Assembly (NCBI RefSeq): GCF_043633585.1
Contig: NZ_CP141832.1
Coordinates: forward strand, 2,046,001-2,110,000
Length of the DNA: 64,000 nucleotides
Source of the DNA: Lacrimispora sinapis
GTDB lineage: Bacteria > Bacillota > Clostridia > Lachnospirales > Lachnospiraceae
Reading direction: 5' to 3'
Below, piece after piece: positions 51,797 through 60,564 of this stretch. A program made the translations under genes and the position numbers. The number at the start of each line of letters is the position of its first letter. Position 1 is the stretch's first letter. Under the pieces are notes generated by a model. That model was not told the origin of the DNA and did not search any database. It saw only the letters and a program-made list of their open reading frames with translations.

Positions 51797-52633
51797 ATGA
51801 TTCGATTCTTATTGCGTGGGAAACAGATTTATGATAAATATAGCAAAGATGAAATGACTGTTTACGCTGCCCAAGCCTCATTTTTTTCAATTATAGCAGC
51901 ATTTCCATTTATGATGGTCCTGCTGGCCCTGGTCCAGTTTATTCCCCCCATTACCAAAGCCAATCTCTTACAGCTTGTGATTACAATCATTCCCAACACC
52001 ATGGAGATGAACAGTGTTCTCGTGACTGTTATCGACAATCTTTATACCACTACTCCGGCAGCGGTCCTTTCCGTCAGTGCCGTAGCTGCCATCTGGTCTT
52101 CATCCCGGGGGATGTTAAGCATTGAGCGGGGCTTAAACCGGGTTTTCCACCAGCCGAAAAAAAGGAACTACGTTATGACCAGAATCATTTGTATGGGATA
52201 CACTTTGGTTTTTTTGGTCATCTGTATCCTGACCCTTGTGCTCTTGGTGCTTAGCGGCACCATACAGAGTTTTCTGTACCGTCATTTTCCAGTACTTGGC
52301 GGCATCACCCAATATATCATTACCTTCCGTACCTTGCTTATTTTCATTTTGACCTTCTGCTTCGCACTCCTTTATACCTATGTACCCATTAAAAAGCAGC
52401 AGTTCTCAAAGCAGCTTCCGGGGGCTGTTTTCTCCACCGCCGGCTGGATTTCCTTCTCATTTATCTTTTCGATTTATTTTAATAATTTTGGGAATTATTC
52501 GGTTATGTACGGAAGCCTTACCGCCATTGTGCTGCTGATGCTCTGGCTCTATACCTGCATTTGTATCCTGTTCTTCGGAGCGGAGATCAATGATTACTAT
52601 TCCAAAAGCCACAAAGAGCGAAAGGGTTCATAG
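51797..52633 (+). CDS. YihY/BrkB family membrane protein
   Basis: A 278-residue membrane protein with about six membrane helices. Family features are MTVYAAQASFFSIIAAFPF, IWSSSRGMLSIERGLNRVF and the C-terminal LMLWLYTCICILFFGAEINDYY. YihY was once called RNase BN in error; its real role is unknown, possibly in transport or envelope function. The start at 51797 follows AAGGGAGGC; a longer frame has no ribosome site. Single gene with a strong terminator. Confidence 0.92.
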   Translation: MIRFLLRGKQIYDKYSKDEMTVYAAQASFFSIIAAFPFMMVLLALVQFIPPITKANLLQLVITIIPNTMEMNSVLVTVIDNLYTTTPAAVLSVSAVAAIWSSSRGMLSIERGLNRVFHQPKKRNYVMTRIICMGYTLVFLVICILTLVLLVLSGTIQSFLYRHFPVLGGITQYIITFRTLLIFILTFCFALLYTYVPIKKQQFSKQLPGAVFSTAGWISFSFIFSIYFNNFGNYSVMYGSLTAIVLLMLWLYTCICILFFGAEINDYYSKSHKERKGS

Positions 52634-52634
52634 C

Positions 52635-52676
52635 AAAACCCCAGGAGTGAAAATACGTTCACTTCTGGGGTTTTTG
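52635..52676. terminator. bidirectional terminator, yihY / M32 peptidase
   Basis: AACCCCAGGAGTGAA / TTCACTTCTGGGGTT with a 6-base loop and T tracts on both sides, between convergent genes. Confidence 0.85.
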
Positions 52677-52703
52677 GTTTATTTCAGACCGTTGCTTCAG
52701 GAC

Positions 52704-54200
52704 TTATGACAAATCATACAGCTTGCGGTATTTTTCCTTTAAGTACTGAATGAAATAATCAGGATTAAAATCTTCCCCTGTCACATCCTTTAAGATTTCC
52801 CGGCTGGTTTTCATTTTTCCGTACTTGTGCACATGCTCCCGTAAATACTCCCTGATGACACTGATCTTTCCTGTGCGCAAAAGTTCGTCAAAATCCATTT
52901 CTTTTTTCATGTGGTAATAAAGCTGGGCTCCAAAGGCATTCCCCAGTGCATAAGACGGGAAGTAACCAAAAGAGCTTTGGGACCAGTGAATGTCCTGAAG
53001 AATCCCTTCGGAAAACTTTTGGGGACGAACCCCTAAATATTCTTCGTATTTGTCTGCCCATAGCTTTGGAAGCTCTTTTAAATCAATGTCTTCCTCTATG
53101 ATCATCTTTTCCAATTCATACCGGATTAAAATATGAAGGCTGTAAGTAAGCTCATCTGCTTCAGTTCTGATAAAGTTTGGCTCTACCTTGTTGATCGCTT
53201 CAATAAACTTTTTCAACGGAATGTCTTTTAACTTATCCGGATAAAGCTCTATCAATTTCCCATATATGGGTTCCCAGAAAGCTTCGTTTCTTCCAATGAT
53301 GTTCTCAAAAAAGCGGGACTGGGATTCATGCATCCCCATAGAGGTACCCTGTCCTAAGGGTGTCTGGGTGATCTCATCGCTGATCCCAAGTTCATAAAGA
53401 CCATGCCCGGCTTCATGGATAACAGAAAACATGGAAACGTCCATCTTATCGTGATAGCTGGTGGTGATCCTCACATCATGGTTATGGAGATTGGTCGTAA
53501 AAGGATGAGCACTGACGGATAGCACACCTTTTTTAAAGTCAAACCCCACATATTCTGCCAGGAATTCTGCCATCTTTTTCTGCTTATCTACGGGATAACC
53601 GCCGATGAGGAATGAATCATCAATGGTTTTTCCCTTCTCCATGATTTCCTTCAACAAAGGCACAATCTCCGTCTTTAGCTGATTGAAAAATTCATCAAGA
53701 AGTTCCTCATTAAAATCCTTCTCAAACTCGTTCAGCATCGTATCGTAGAGCTTTTGGCCTTCCTTTTTACGGTAAGAAGCAAATTTCTTTCTAAAACCGA
53801 TGACCTTCTCAAGAGTGGGGGCAAAAGAGTCAAAGTCTTCATCCTTCTTGGCCTTTGACCAAATCCTTCCGGCTTCTGCCACTAACTGGGCATTGTCCCT
53901 GTATTCCTCAGCCGGAATACAGATCAAATCTTCTCTGGCCTCTTTCGCAGCTTTTACGATCGCCCGCTGCACATCATGAAGGTCTTCCTCTTTCTCACAG
54001 GCTTCAATGGCTTTTTCCATCTCATCACCGGTTATGTTCCGGTAATACTCCTGGGAAAGCAAACCAATTACTCTGGACGTATAAGAACCGGCATCTTCCG
54101 GTGCCAGTGTTTCGTTGTCCCATTCAAAAAGGACAAGGGAAGTCTGCAATGCCATCGTCCTTTCCAGTAATGAGCTCAAAGCTTCATAAGTTTTATTCAT
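52704..54200 (-). CDS. M32 family metallocarboxypeptidase
   Basis: A 498-residue thermostable-carboxypeptidase-type protein of normal length. Zinc site HEAGHGLYELG (HExxH near residue 265), then the third-ligand helix with HESQSRFFENIIGR, and the family IRTEADELTYSLHI segment. It removes C-terminal amino acids, is cytoplasmic and probably recycles peptides. Ribosome site AAAGGAGAAACCAAAC. It follows the exonuclease gene by about 80 bp. Confidence 0.94.
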   Translation of the reverse strand: MNKTYEALSSLLERTMALQTSLVLFEWDNETLAPEDAGSYTSRVIGLLSQEYYRNITGDEMEKAIEACEKEEDLHDVQRAIVKAAKEAREDLICIPAEEYRDNAQLVAEAGRIWSKAKKDEDFDSFAPTLEKVIGFRKKFASYRKKEGQKLYDTMLNEFEKDFNEELLDEFFNQLKTEIVPLLKEIMEKGKTIDDSFLIGGYPVDKQKKMAEFLAEYVGFDFKKGVLSVSAHPFTTNLHNHDVRITTSYHDKMDVSMFSVIHEAGHGLYELGISDEITQTPLGQGTSMGMHESQSRFFENIIGRNEAFWEPIYGKLIELYPDKLKDIPLKKFIEAINKVEPNFIRTEADELTYSLHILIRYELEKMIIEEDIDLKELPKLWADKYEEYLGVRPQKFSEGILQDIHWSQSSFGYFPSYALGNAFGAQLYYHMKKEMDFDELLRTGKISVIREYLREHVHKYGKMKTSREILKDVTGEDFNPDYFIQYLKEKYRKLYDLS

Positions 54201-54280
54201 GTTTGGTTTCTCCTTTATTAAAATCAGGCATATTCTCTATGAGTGTCTCCAAAGGCTATGAAAAAATACTTTTCTTTGCA

Positions 54281-55357
54281 TTACATCCCTGTTCCAAAAA
54301 TGGAAGCTTCCTTAATATCAAGCTTTAAAAGCCATTCCCGGACCTTTTCCTCCTGATAGGATTCTGCTGTAAATGCAGAAAGCTCCAAATCAATGGGAAT
54401 ATCCAGCTTCATGGTGGCCAGCTCCTTTGACATCATGGCGGCTTTTTCTCCGCACAATTCTTCTTCGCTGGTCTTTGTCAGGGCTTTATACGGGGAACGT
54501 GAGATTCCCAATTCATTTTTCCAAAAATCCTGTAATTGTTTCAAACGCTTTTTATCCGCTTCCGCTTCATGGATGACGCGGTAAATCTCCTCCACGGTAC
54601 CATATTCGCGAAGCAGTATGGGAGCTGCACTGCTCACACCTTTGACTCCGGGAATATTATCTGAAGTATCGCCCTGTATTCCTTTTAAATCTGCAATCTG
54701 TTCCGGTCTTACTCCCTCTTCGTAAAAGACAGTATCCGATGTATATTCAAATACCTTTTCAGGCAGGTTGACTTCTTGTTTTGATATTCCGTAGAAAGAA
54801 TAATATTTTTTATACAACTCGTCTGCTTTTTCCTGTCTGGACTGGACCATCCAGGCACGTACATTGTATTCATTATTCACCAGCTGCAAATAATCATGAT
54901 CCTTTGTCAGAAGAATCATGGGAATCTCCTCCCGGAACTTCATAACAAGACTTCCTGCATAATCATCCGCTTCATACCGCTCGCTGTAAAGCACCTGAAA
55001 GCCAACATCCTCCAGAATTTGTTCCATCAGCACAAACTGATTTTTTAAAGGTTCCGGTGTGGCACCCCTTGTCCCTTTATAATCGGCATATAATTCCCTG
55101 CGGAAGGTATCCCTGGTTTTATCAAAAACAAAAGCGATATAATCTGGCTGCTGCTTTTTCATCAGAGATACTACCATCTTGAGCATGCCAAATATAGCAT
55201 TGGTATAAGTTCCATCCTTAGCATGAAGGATCTTCTCATAATGCCTTTGCTTTTCCTCTTCTGTCTTGGCGAACATAATCTCTCTGGGTAAAACCGCATA
55301 ATAGCATGTCGACAGCATGGAAGATCCGTCAACTACTACAAATTTTCTTTCTGACAT
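54281..55357 (-). CDS. stand-alone 5'-3' exonuclease (Pol I N-domain-like)
   Basis: A 358-residue PIN/FEN-type nuclease without a polymerase part. Metal-binding acidic motifs are VVDGSSML, IAFVFDKTRDTFRRELYADY, YEADDYAG and LLTKDHDYLQLV, and the helix-hairpin-helix is DTSDNIPGVKGV. The usual 5'-nuclease domain is about 290 residues; here there is a short N-terminal insertion (about 25 residues after the first motif) and an extra C-terminal region. Likely processes RNA primers or flaps. Start set at 55357 (GGAG 6 bases upstream); ATG at 55369 is an alternative. It lies in a run with the 77-residue protein and the macro-domain protein. Confidence 0.88.
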   Translation of the reverse strand: MSERKFVVVDGSSMLSTCYYAVLPREIMFAKTEEEKQRHYEKILHAKDGTYTNAIFGMLKMVVSLMKKQQPDYIAFVFDKTRDTFRRELYADYKGTRGATPEPLKNQFVLMEQILEDVGFQVLYSERYEADDYAGSLVMKFREEIPMILLTKDHDYLQLVNNEYNVRAWMVQSRQEKADELYKKYYSFYGISKQEVNLPEKVFEYTSDTVFYEEGVRPEQIADLKGIQGDTSDNIPGVKGVSSAAPILLREYGTVEEIYRVIHEAEADKKRLKQLQDFWKNELGISRSPYKALTKTSEEELCGEKAAMMSKELATMKLDIPIDLELSAFTAESYQEEKVREWLLKLDIKEASIFGTGM

Positions 55358-55392
55358 GTAATTCTCCATTCTTCCCTTGATCCGTGATGGAA

Positions 55393-55626
55393 TCAAGTGA
55401 AATAATTCAGCAATTCTGTTTCATTCTTGGAACCCGAACGCTTCATGATCTCCCGGCGTTCCTGAGTGGATAATCCCTTCCAAAGCTTTTGAACCCTCGG
55501 ATCTGAGAAGCCAATATACGCAATCCCATTCCGATCGCATTCATAGGATGACAAGTAGTGGTTAAGTGCACTCCATTCCACGTAAAATGTATTGATACTG
55601 CGGCTCAATGAGCTTACTTTTGCCAT
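55393..55626 (-). CDS. 77-residue hypothetical protein
   Basis: A small protein I do not recognise, with ATG at 55626 placed 7 bases after GGGAGG. It is hydrophilic, mixed charge, with an aromatic stretch (FYVEWSALNHYLSSYECD) and a helical C-terminus (LSTQERREIMKRSG). No membrane segment or Cys pair. Good ribosome site and the position between the macro-domain gene (24 bp) and exonuclease gene (35 bp) support it as real. Confidence 0.68.
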   Translation of the reverse strand: MAKVSSLSRSINTFYVEWSALNHYLSSYECDRNGIAYIGFSDPRVQKLWKGLSTQERREIMKRSGSKNETELLNYFT

Positions 55627-55650
55627 GTTCATTCCTCCCGGATATAACTC

Positions 55651-56148
55651 TTATTTCATTTTTTCATGATTCCAAATCTGTACTTCTCCTTCATATCCCT
55701 CGAAAACCCTCTCCAGGATTCCCTTCACGATCTCCCAATCTCCTCCGGCATTGCCGCAGCCGATTTTATATGGAAACGCTATCTTTTCGTGTTTATTTCT
55801 CACATCTACAAAATCCCTTATCTCCTGAACGGCTTTTTCCAGAGCCTTATAGTCGGTATACAGACCACTTTTCCCATAATTATTCTGACCGTATAAGTTG
55901 GCAATTAAAAACCACCGGTCATCTTTCTTAACCGGCTGTGCAGAAACCCTTCCGAGCAGTTCAGCGGTCTTTCCTCCGGCCTGTTCCTGCCACTGTTTTG
56001 TTAATATCTTATATGTTTTTTCTACCTCCGGGAACATTTTTTTGATCTGACCGTCAAGTCCCCGTTCAAAAACGCCCTGGCAATTCACCTGATGGCATAT
56101 GATATCTGCATCAGAAGCGAAAATATCGCCGTCGTAGTACTTTATCAT
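55651..56148 (-). CDS. macro-domain protein (Poa1p/TARG1-like)
   Basis: A 165-residue single macro domain. ADP-ribose-binding elements are GDIFASDADIICHQVNCQGV at the N-terminus and IGCGNAGGDWEIV near residue 135; this is the Poa1p/TARG1-like pattern rather than the MacroD type. Proteins of this branch remove ADP-ribose from acidic side chains or dephosphorylate ADP-ribose 1''-phosphate. Start at 56148 follows GGAGGGAAAAAA. First gene of the run with the 77-residue protein and the exonuclease, which hints at nucleic-acid ADP-ribosylation repair (inference only). Confidence 0.87.
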   Translation of the reverse strand: MIKYYDGDIFASDADIICHQVNCQGVFERGLDGQIKKMFPEVEKTYKILTKQWQEQAGGKTAELLGRVSAQPVKKDDRWFLIANLYGQNNYGKSGLYTDYKALEKAVQEIRDFVDVRNKHEKIAFPYKIGCGNAGGDWEIVKGILERVFEGYEGEVQIWNHEKMK

Positions 56149-56260
56149 TTTTTTCCCTCCAAACAAATTAAATCCGATATCCAGTATCATTATACCCTGA
56201 TTTTCCAGTTATTGATAGTCTTATAATTAAGTTTTAAAACATATTTTTCCTCAAAAGCTG

Positions 56261-56289
56261 TTGAACTATGCTGAGATAAGTTCTATAAT
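56261..56289 (+). promoter_or_regulatory. promoter of the CheW-CZB gene
   Basis: TTGAAC at 56261-56266, 17-bp spacer, TATAAT at 56284-56289. A vegetative promoter, with about 40 nt of leader. Confidence 0.65.
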
Positions 56290-56332
56290 GGGAAGGAAAA
56301 ATACGAAAGAAAAAGGTAAGGTATAACAAATA

Positions 56333-57154
56333 ATGGAAAATGAGAACAAATGTCCATACATAATTTTCAAACTCAACGGTTCCCTATACTGTATTAACAG
56401 CAAATACATATCAACCATTGTGCAGATTCCGGAATACAGCACCATCCCTTCAGCTCCTGCCAATGTATTGGGCATGTTCAAATACAGAGATCAGGTTATT
56501 CAGATGCTGGATCTGCGTATTACCTTCGGACTTAAATCCATTACCAGCGAATATAACGATTTTGAAGAAATGATTGACGCAAGAAAACAGGATCACATAA
56601 ACTGGGTAAACGGCTTAGAACGCTACATAACAGAAGGCGGAACCTTTTCTCTTGCAAAGGATTCCCATCAGTGTGCTCTTGGTAAGTGGTACGACAAATT
56701 CACCACCGATAACCAGACAGTAAGCGCTCATCTAAAAAAAATGGAAGAACCTCATGAAAAGCTGCATCAGTCCGCTGTTGAAGCAGAACATTACATGTTG
56801 AATAAGGACAATGAAGAGAATAAAGCCCGATTGTCAGAGATATTAAGACTGGCTAAGGAAGAATATATGCCTGCCATTTTATCCCTTTTAGACCAGACAA
56901 AAGACATATTCCGCTCCACCATCTTTAAAGAGATGGTACTCATCTTAGATGGCATTAAATGGGGAATTGTGGTCGATGAAATTGTATCTGTAGAAGATCT
57001 TGATGTGATTGCGAACCGCCGGCAGGAGCCAATGATCAACCCATCTTCTTTCATTAATAATATCATGGAAAGCAGCAAACAGGATGGTCTTATCTTTGAA
57101 CTGAATATAAATAGTCTGACAACTAAATTAGAAGAACTGGAATCTTCCTTTTAA
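56333..57154 (+). CDS. CheW-like protein with inserted CZB zinc-binding domain
   Basis: A 273-residue protein. CheW strands at the start (YIIFKLNGSLYCINSKYIST; ANVLGMFKYRDQVIQMLDLR) and at the end (FKEMVLILDGIKWGIVVDEI; EDLDVIANRR) flank residues about 80-190. That insert is a chemoreceptor zinc-binding (CZB) domain with expected ligands His88 (DHINWVN), Cys114 (HQCALGKWY), His141 and His145 (PHEKLHQ). CheW couples receptors to CheA. The zinc domain would make the adaptor respond to zinc or redox state (inference). The ribosome site is weak (AAGGTAAGG with long spacing). Single gene with its own promoter. Confidence 0.85.
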   Translation: MENENKCPYIIFKLNGSLYCINSKYISTIVQIPEYSTIPSAPANVLGMFKYRDQVIQMLDLRITFGLKSITSEYNDFEEMIDARKQDHINWVNGLERYITEGGTFSLAKDSHQCALGKWYDKFTTDNQTVSAHLKKMEEPHEKLHQSAVEAEHYMLNKDNEENKARLSEILRLAKEEYMPAILSLLDQTKDIFRSTIFKEMVLILDGIKWGIVVDEIVSVEDLDVIANRRQEPMINPSSFINNIMESSKQDGLIFELNINSLTTKLEELESSF

Positions 57155-57180
57155 CTTATGGATCGGATTTTCATGCAAAA

Positions 57181-57214
57181 GAGCCGGAAAAGTAATGTTT
57201 CACTTTCCCGGCTC
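57181..57214. terminator. terminator between CheW-CZB and Nudix genes
   Basis: GAGCCGGAAAAGT / ACTTTCCCGGCTC hairpin between the convergent genes; a short T tract follows on the minus strand. Confidence 0.65.
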
Positions 57215-57228
57215 TTCCTGTGATCCGC

Positions 57229-57681
57229 TCAGAAATACTTCTTATTGCCCCAAAGGTTGCTCTTCTTCAAATCCAGATACTCATTATATGCTTTTTCTAA
57301 AATCTGTTTTTCATTGGAAAATTTAAGAAGATGATACGCTTCATGGAACTTGTAATATCCTGAATCAATAAAATATTCTTCCCGTTGTGGTTTACTGTAA
57401 TAGCTGTCGGCCATCATTAGATACCAGTGTACATCCTTTTCCACCATATCTTGGGGCGTATTAAAAGAGTACTGGCTCTTGCCGATGTACTTGATAATAG
57501 ACGCACTGACCCCGGTTTCTTCCTTTACTTCCCGGAGTGCCGTCTCTTTATACTCTTCACCCGCTTCTACTGTTCCCTTTGGCAAAACCCAACCTTCATA
57601 TTTGTTCTTGTAATTCTTATATAAAACCAGAATTTTACCTCGAAAAATAACCACACCGCCACAACTCGTTGCTTCTATCAT
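57229..57681 (-). CDS. Nudix hydrolase
   Basis: A 150-residue Nudix protein. The box is complete (GTVEAGEEYKETALREVKEE, then TG) at residues 37-59, with the metal-binding REVKEE. The family cleaves nucleoside diphosphates linked to another group; a YSF-N-T-P region and the small size do not fix the substrate. Start at 57681 follows TGGAGGAATTGCA; longer frames have no ribosome site. Confidence 0.9.
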   Translation of the reverse strand: MIEATSCGGVVIFRGKILVLYKNYKNKYEGWVLPKGTVEAGEEYKETALREVKEETGVSASIIKYIGKSQYSFNTPQDMVEKDVHWYLMMADSYYSKPQREEYFIDSGYYKFHEAYHLLKFSNEKQILEKAYNEYLDLKKSNLWGNKKYF

Positions 57682-57814
57682 TGCAATTCCTCCAGAGTGA
57701 ACCGGACATCTCTTGAAAATTCCGATTTTGGTGTGTCTCATAGACTGGCTATAGTATACCTCTTTTTGGCCTTATATGCAAGTCTGTAATCTCGGAAAGC
57801 AAATGTCACATCCT

Positions 57815-59242
57815 TCATCCTCTGGAAAAATATAAATCAAAAAGTTTTCTGGCTATGGGAGCAGCAGCCTTTCCGCCGGAACCACCCTCTTCTACAATCA
57901 CGCTGACAACCACTCTGGGCTGCTCGGCAGGAGCAAAACCGATAAACCATGCATGGGTCTCTTTTCCCGTTTCAAACTCCGCAGAACCGGTTTTTCCTGC
58001 TACCGTATAGGCATCTGTCCGGAGGGCAGAACCAGTTCCGTCTGTGACTACGGATTTCATAAATTCCGTCAATGCCGCAGACTCTTCTGCAGTCATCAGA
58101 CTTCCATAGGACTGGGGCATAAATTTTTTGATCACATCTCCTCCCGCATTTTCTACATGATCAATGAGATATGGCTTCATAAGAGTCCCGCCGTTTGCAA
58201 TGGCTGCCGTCATCATGGCATTATGAATGGGCGTGATCTGGGTTTGTCCCTGTCCAATGGAGGTTTGGAGAACCTGCCATGTATCAGCACCTGCCTCCAT
58301 GGAATAGGAACTCCTATTGTAAGCAACAGGAAGAGCCAAGTCCGAATTGAACAACAGCTGGTCTGCCGTTTTCTTTAAACCATTTAAGTCCAGAGATAGA
58401 CCCAGGTTTGCAAAGGCTCCGTTGCAGGAATTTGCAAAGGCCTGCTGAAGATTCTGGTGACCGTGGGCTGTTTCATGATAACATTTGATGGTGTACGCTC
58501 CATTTTTATAGATTCCATTGCAGTCAAAGGTATAATCCCTGTAATTCGCCGGATTCTCTCTCATATATTCCAAAGCAGTCACCAGCTTAAAGGTGGATCC
58601 GGGAGGATACAACCCCTGTGTGGCCCGGTTCAAAAGCTGGCCGGAAGTATTTTCTTCCGCCACCAAACGGTTCCAGTCGGCAAGCAGGGTGTTGGGGTTA
58701 TAATCGGGTTTTGATACCATGGCCAGTATCTTTCCGGTATCCGGTTCAAGAACCACCACCGCTCCATTTCTCTTCCCCAAGGCGTCATAGGCCGCTTTCT
58801 GGATATCCACGTCAAGGGTAGACACTACATTGTCTCCCTGATTCTTAATGGATGACATCTCATTGACTATCTGTTCTATGATGTTCACATGACTGGTAAG
58901 CAGATAAAAATTAGAAATAGCCTCCAGACCGGTTTTCCCATTGGTGGAATATCCTACTGCATGAGCAAACAAAGAATCAAAGGGATAGACCCTGGTTTCC
59001 TTTCCCTCCCCATCTACATCGGTTCGTGCAAGAACCCTTCCGTCACTGCTTTGAATCTCTCCCCGCACCACACGGTCAGCGAAATTGTCCAGCCTTGCAT
59101 TATAGGAATTATTGATCACAGTATCGCTTTTTACAAAAAGAAAATAGCAATAATAAGCCGCCAGTCCTACAAACAAAAGCACGACTCCATAGGTGAGTAT
59201 CAGCATATGATGGTTTGCTTTTGGATTTGAATTATTCTTCAT
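57815..59242 (-). CDS. class B penicillin-binding protein (PBP2/FtsI/PbpA type)
   Basis: About 475 residues. One membrane helix near the N-terminus (residues 13-35), a short non-catalytic part, then a transpeptidase domain with SxxK in GSTFK (near 217), SxN in SCN (near 271) and KTG in AGKTGSAEFE (near 418). It crosslinks peptidoglycan. Length and pairing with an FtsW/RodA/SpoVE-type gene mark the PbpA class. The start is not certain: ATG 59242 is spaced correctly from GGAAG, but ATGs at 59251 and 59263 are in frame. It overlaps or abuts the end of the glycosyltransferase gene. Confidence 0.9.
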   Translation of the reverse strand: MKNNSNPKANHHMLILTYGVVLLFVGLAAYYCYFLFVKSDTVINNSYNARLDNFADRVVRGEIQSSDGRVLARTDVDGEGKETRVYPFDSLFAHAVGYSTNGKTGLEAISNFYLLTSHVNIIEQIVNEMSSIKNQGDNVVSTLDVDIQKAAYDALGKRNGAVVVLEPDTGKILAMVSKPDYNPNTLLADWNRLVAEENTSGQLLNRATQGLYPPGSTFKLVTALEYMRENPANYRDYTFDCNGIYKNGAYTIKCYHETAHGHQNLQQAFANSCNGAFANLGLSLDLNGLKKTADQLLFNSDLALPVAYNRSSYSMEAGADTWQVLQTSIGQGQTQITPIHNAMMTAAIANGGTLMKPYLIDHVENAGGDVIKKFMPQSYGSLMTAEESAALTEFMKSVVTDGTGSALRTDAYTVAGKTGSAEFETGKETHAWFIGFAPAEQPRVVVSVIVEEGGSGGKAAAPIARKLFDLYFSRG

Positions 59243-60557
59243 ATTCCTCATCTTCCTCTTCATTGCGCTTTAAAATATATAGCCCCTGGATGATTCCGAA
59301 AATAATAAATGTACTTAAAATCGAGCTTCCGCCATAGCTGACAAGCGGAAGTGTCACACCAGTGGATGGAATAAATTTGGTCACGCCTCCTATGGTCAAA
59401 AACACCTGGATAATGTAGATGGTGCCCAGGCCGAATGCGGTCAGTTTATAGAATACCGCCTGCATCCTACTGGCGATCATCATAAACTGCAAAAAACATC
59501 CAAGACAGATAAACAGGATACATAATGCAAAGACAGCGCCCAATTCTTCAGAAATGGCGGAAAAAATAAAATCCTTTTCCACCACCGGGATTTTTCTGGG
59601 CAGTCCCCGGTAAAGTCCCATTCCAAACCAGCCTCCGGTGCCTATGGCAAACAGGGACTGGGTGATCTGATACCCCTTTCCGGCAATATCGGACCAGGGA
59701 TTTAGCCATGCCAAAACCCGGGTTCTTACATGTCCAAACAGGTAAAAGGCAAGTACGGATGCCAACGTACCTCCTCCTGCTCCTGCCAGAAGATACAGCC
59801 ATTTGCCCGTGGCGACAAACAGCATAAAAACATAGGTCACAAAGAAAATAAGTGCGCTTCCCAAATCCTTTGAGAGCACAAGAATCAGAATATGGAGGGA
59901 TGCAATTCCCGTGACAACCAGCACCGTCTTAAAGCTGGTAGAGCGGTAAAACATGGTAGCGATAAAAAATACATAACTGATCTTCACAAACTCTGATGGC
60001 TGAAAGGAAAATTCGCCTAACCCGAGTGAAAGCTGGGCACCATAGCTGCTGGTTCCCGCGATGCACACAATACCAAGAAGCAAAAGCCCTCCGATGCCGT
60101 AGATCCAAGGAATCTTACTCAGCTGCCAGACACGGTCAATAACAAAGGGGATCACCCAGGTAATGAGAGCCGCCGCCACTACAATGGCAAACTGCTTCAT
60201 GGCACGGTCAAAGGAAAGTCTGGTCAGCATAATAAAGCCTACGGTCAAAAGCATGCACATATTATTGACCAGCAGTCTGGATACATTTCGGTAAAACAAC
60301 CGGTACAGGAACAGGTAAAGAAGAAAGAACAGTACCTGAGCCAGATAAAACACCAGCATCCGTTCATCTTCCGTCTCAAACCATATGATCAGGTAAGCCA
60401 GAAGATGAATCAGGAACATAGCGATGTTCTGCCGCCTGCATATTTTCTTTTTTTTGTACTCATCCCGTGTGGAAAATACACGAAAGTTAAAATATGTGTA
60501 TAAAGCGATCAACAGTATCATTAAATATCTGGATACGTCAATTATCAGATTAATCAT
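59232..60557 (-). CDS. FtsW/RodA/SpoVE family peptidoglycan polymerase
   Basis: A 441-residue SEDS protein with about ten membrane helices. SEDS motifs are GAQLSLGLGEFSFQPSEFVK, KDLGSALIFF, IGTGGWFGMGL, EKDFIFSAISEELG and TGVTLPLVSYGGSS. SEDS proteins polymerise glycan strands from lipid II with a class B PBP, which is the next gene. Whether it is a division, elongation or spore enzyme cannot be told; an N-terminal extension of about 100 residues with extra helices resembles the clostridial subgroup. It starts 7 bp after the U32 gene. Confidence 0.92.
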   Translation of the reverse strand: MINLIIDVSRYLMILLIALYTYFNFRVFSTRDEYKKKKICRRQNIAMFLIHLLAYLIIWFETEDERMLVFYLAQVLFFLLYLFLYRLFYRNVSRLLVNNMCMLLTVGFIMLTRLSFDRAMKQFAIVVAAALITWVIPFVIDRVWQLSKIPWIYGIGGLLLLGIVCIAGTSSYGAQLSLGLGEFSFQPSEFVKISYVFFIATMFYRSTSFKTVLVVTGIASLHILILVLSKDLGSALIFFVTYVFMLFVATGKWLYLLAGAGGGTLASVLAFYLFGHVRTRVLAWLNPWSDIAGKGYQITQSLFAIGTGGWFGMGLYRGLPRKIPVVEKDFIFSAISEELGAVFALCILFICLGCFLQFMMIASRMQAVFYKLTAFGLGTIYIIQVFLTIGGVTKFIPSTGVTLPLVSYGGSSILSTFIIFGIIQGLYILKRNEEEDEEYEE

Positions 60558-60564
60558 ATACCAC

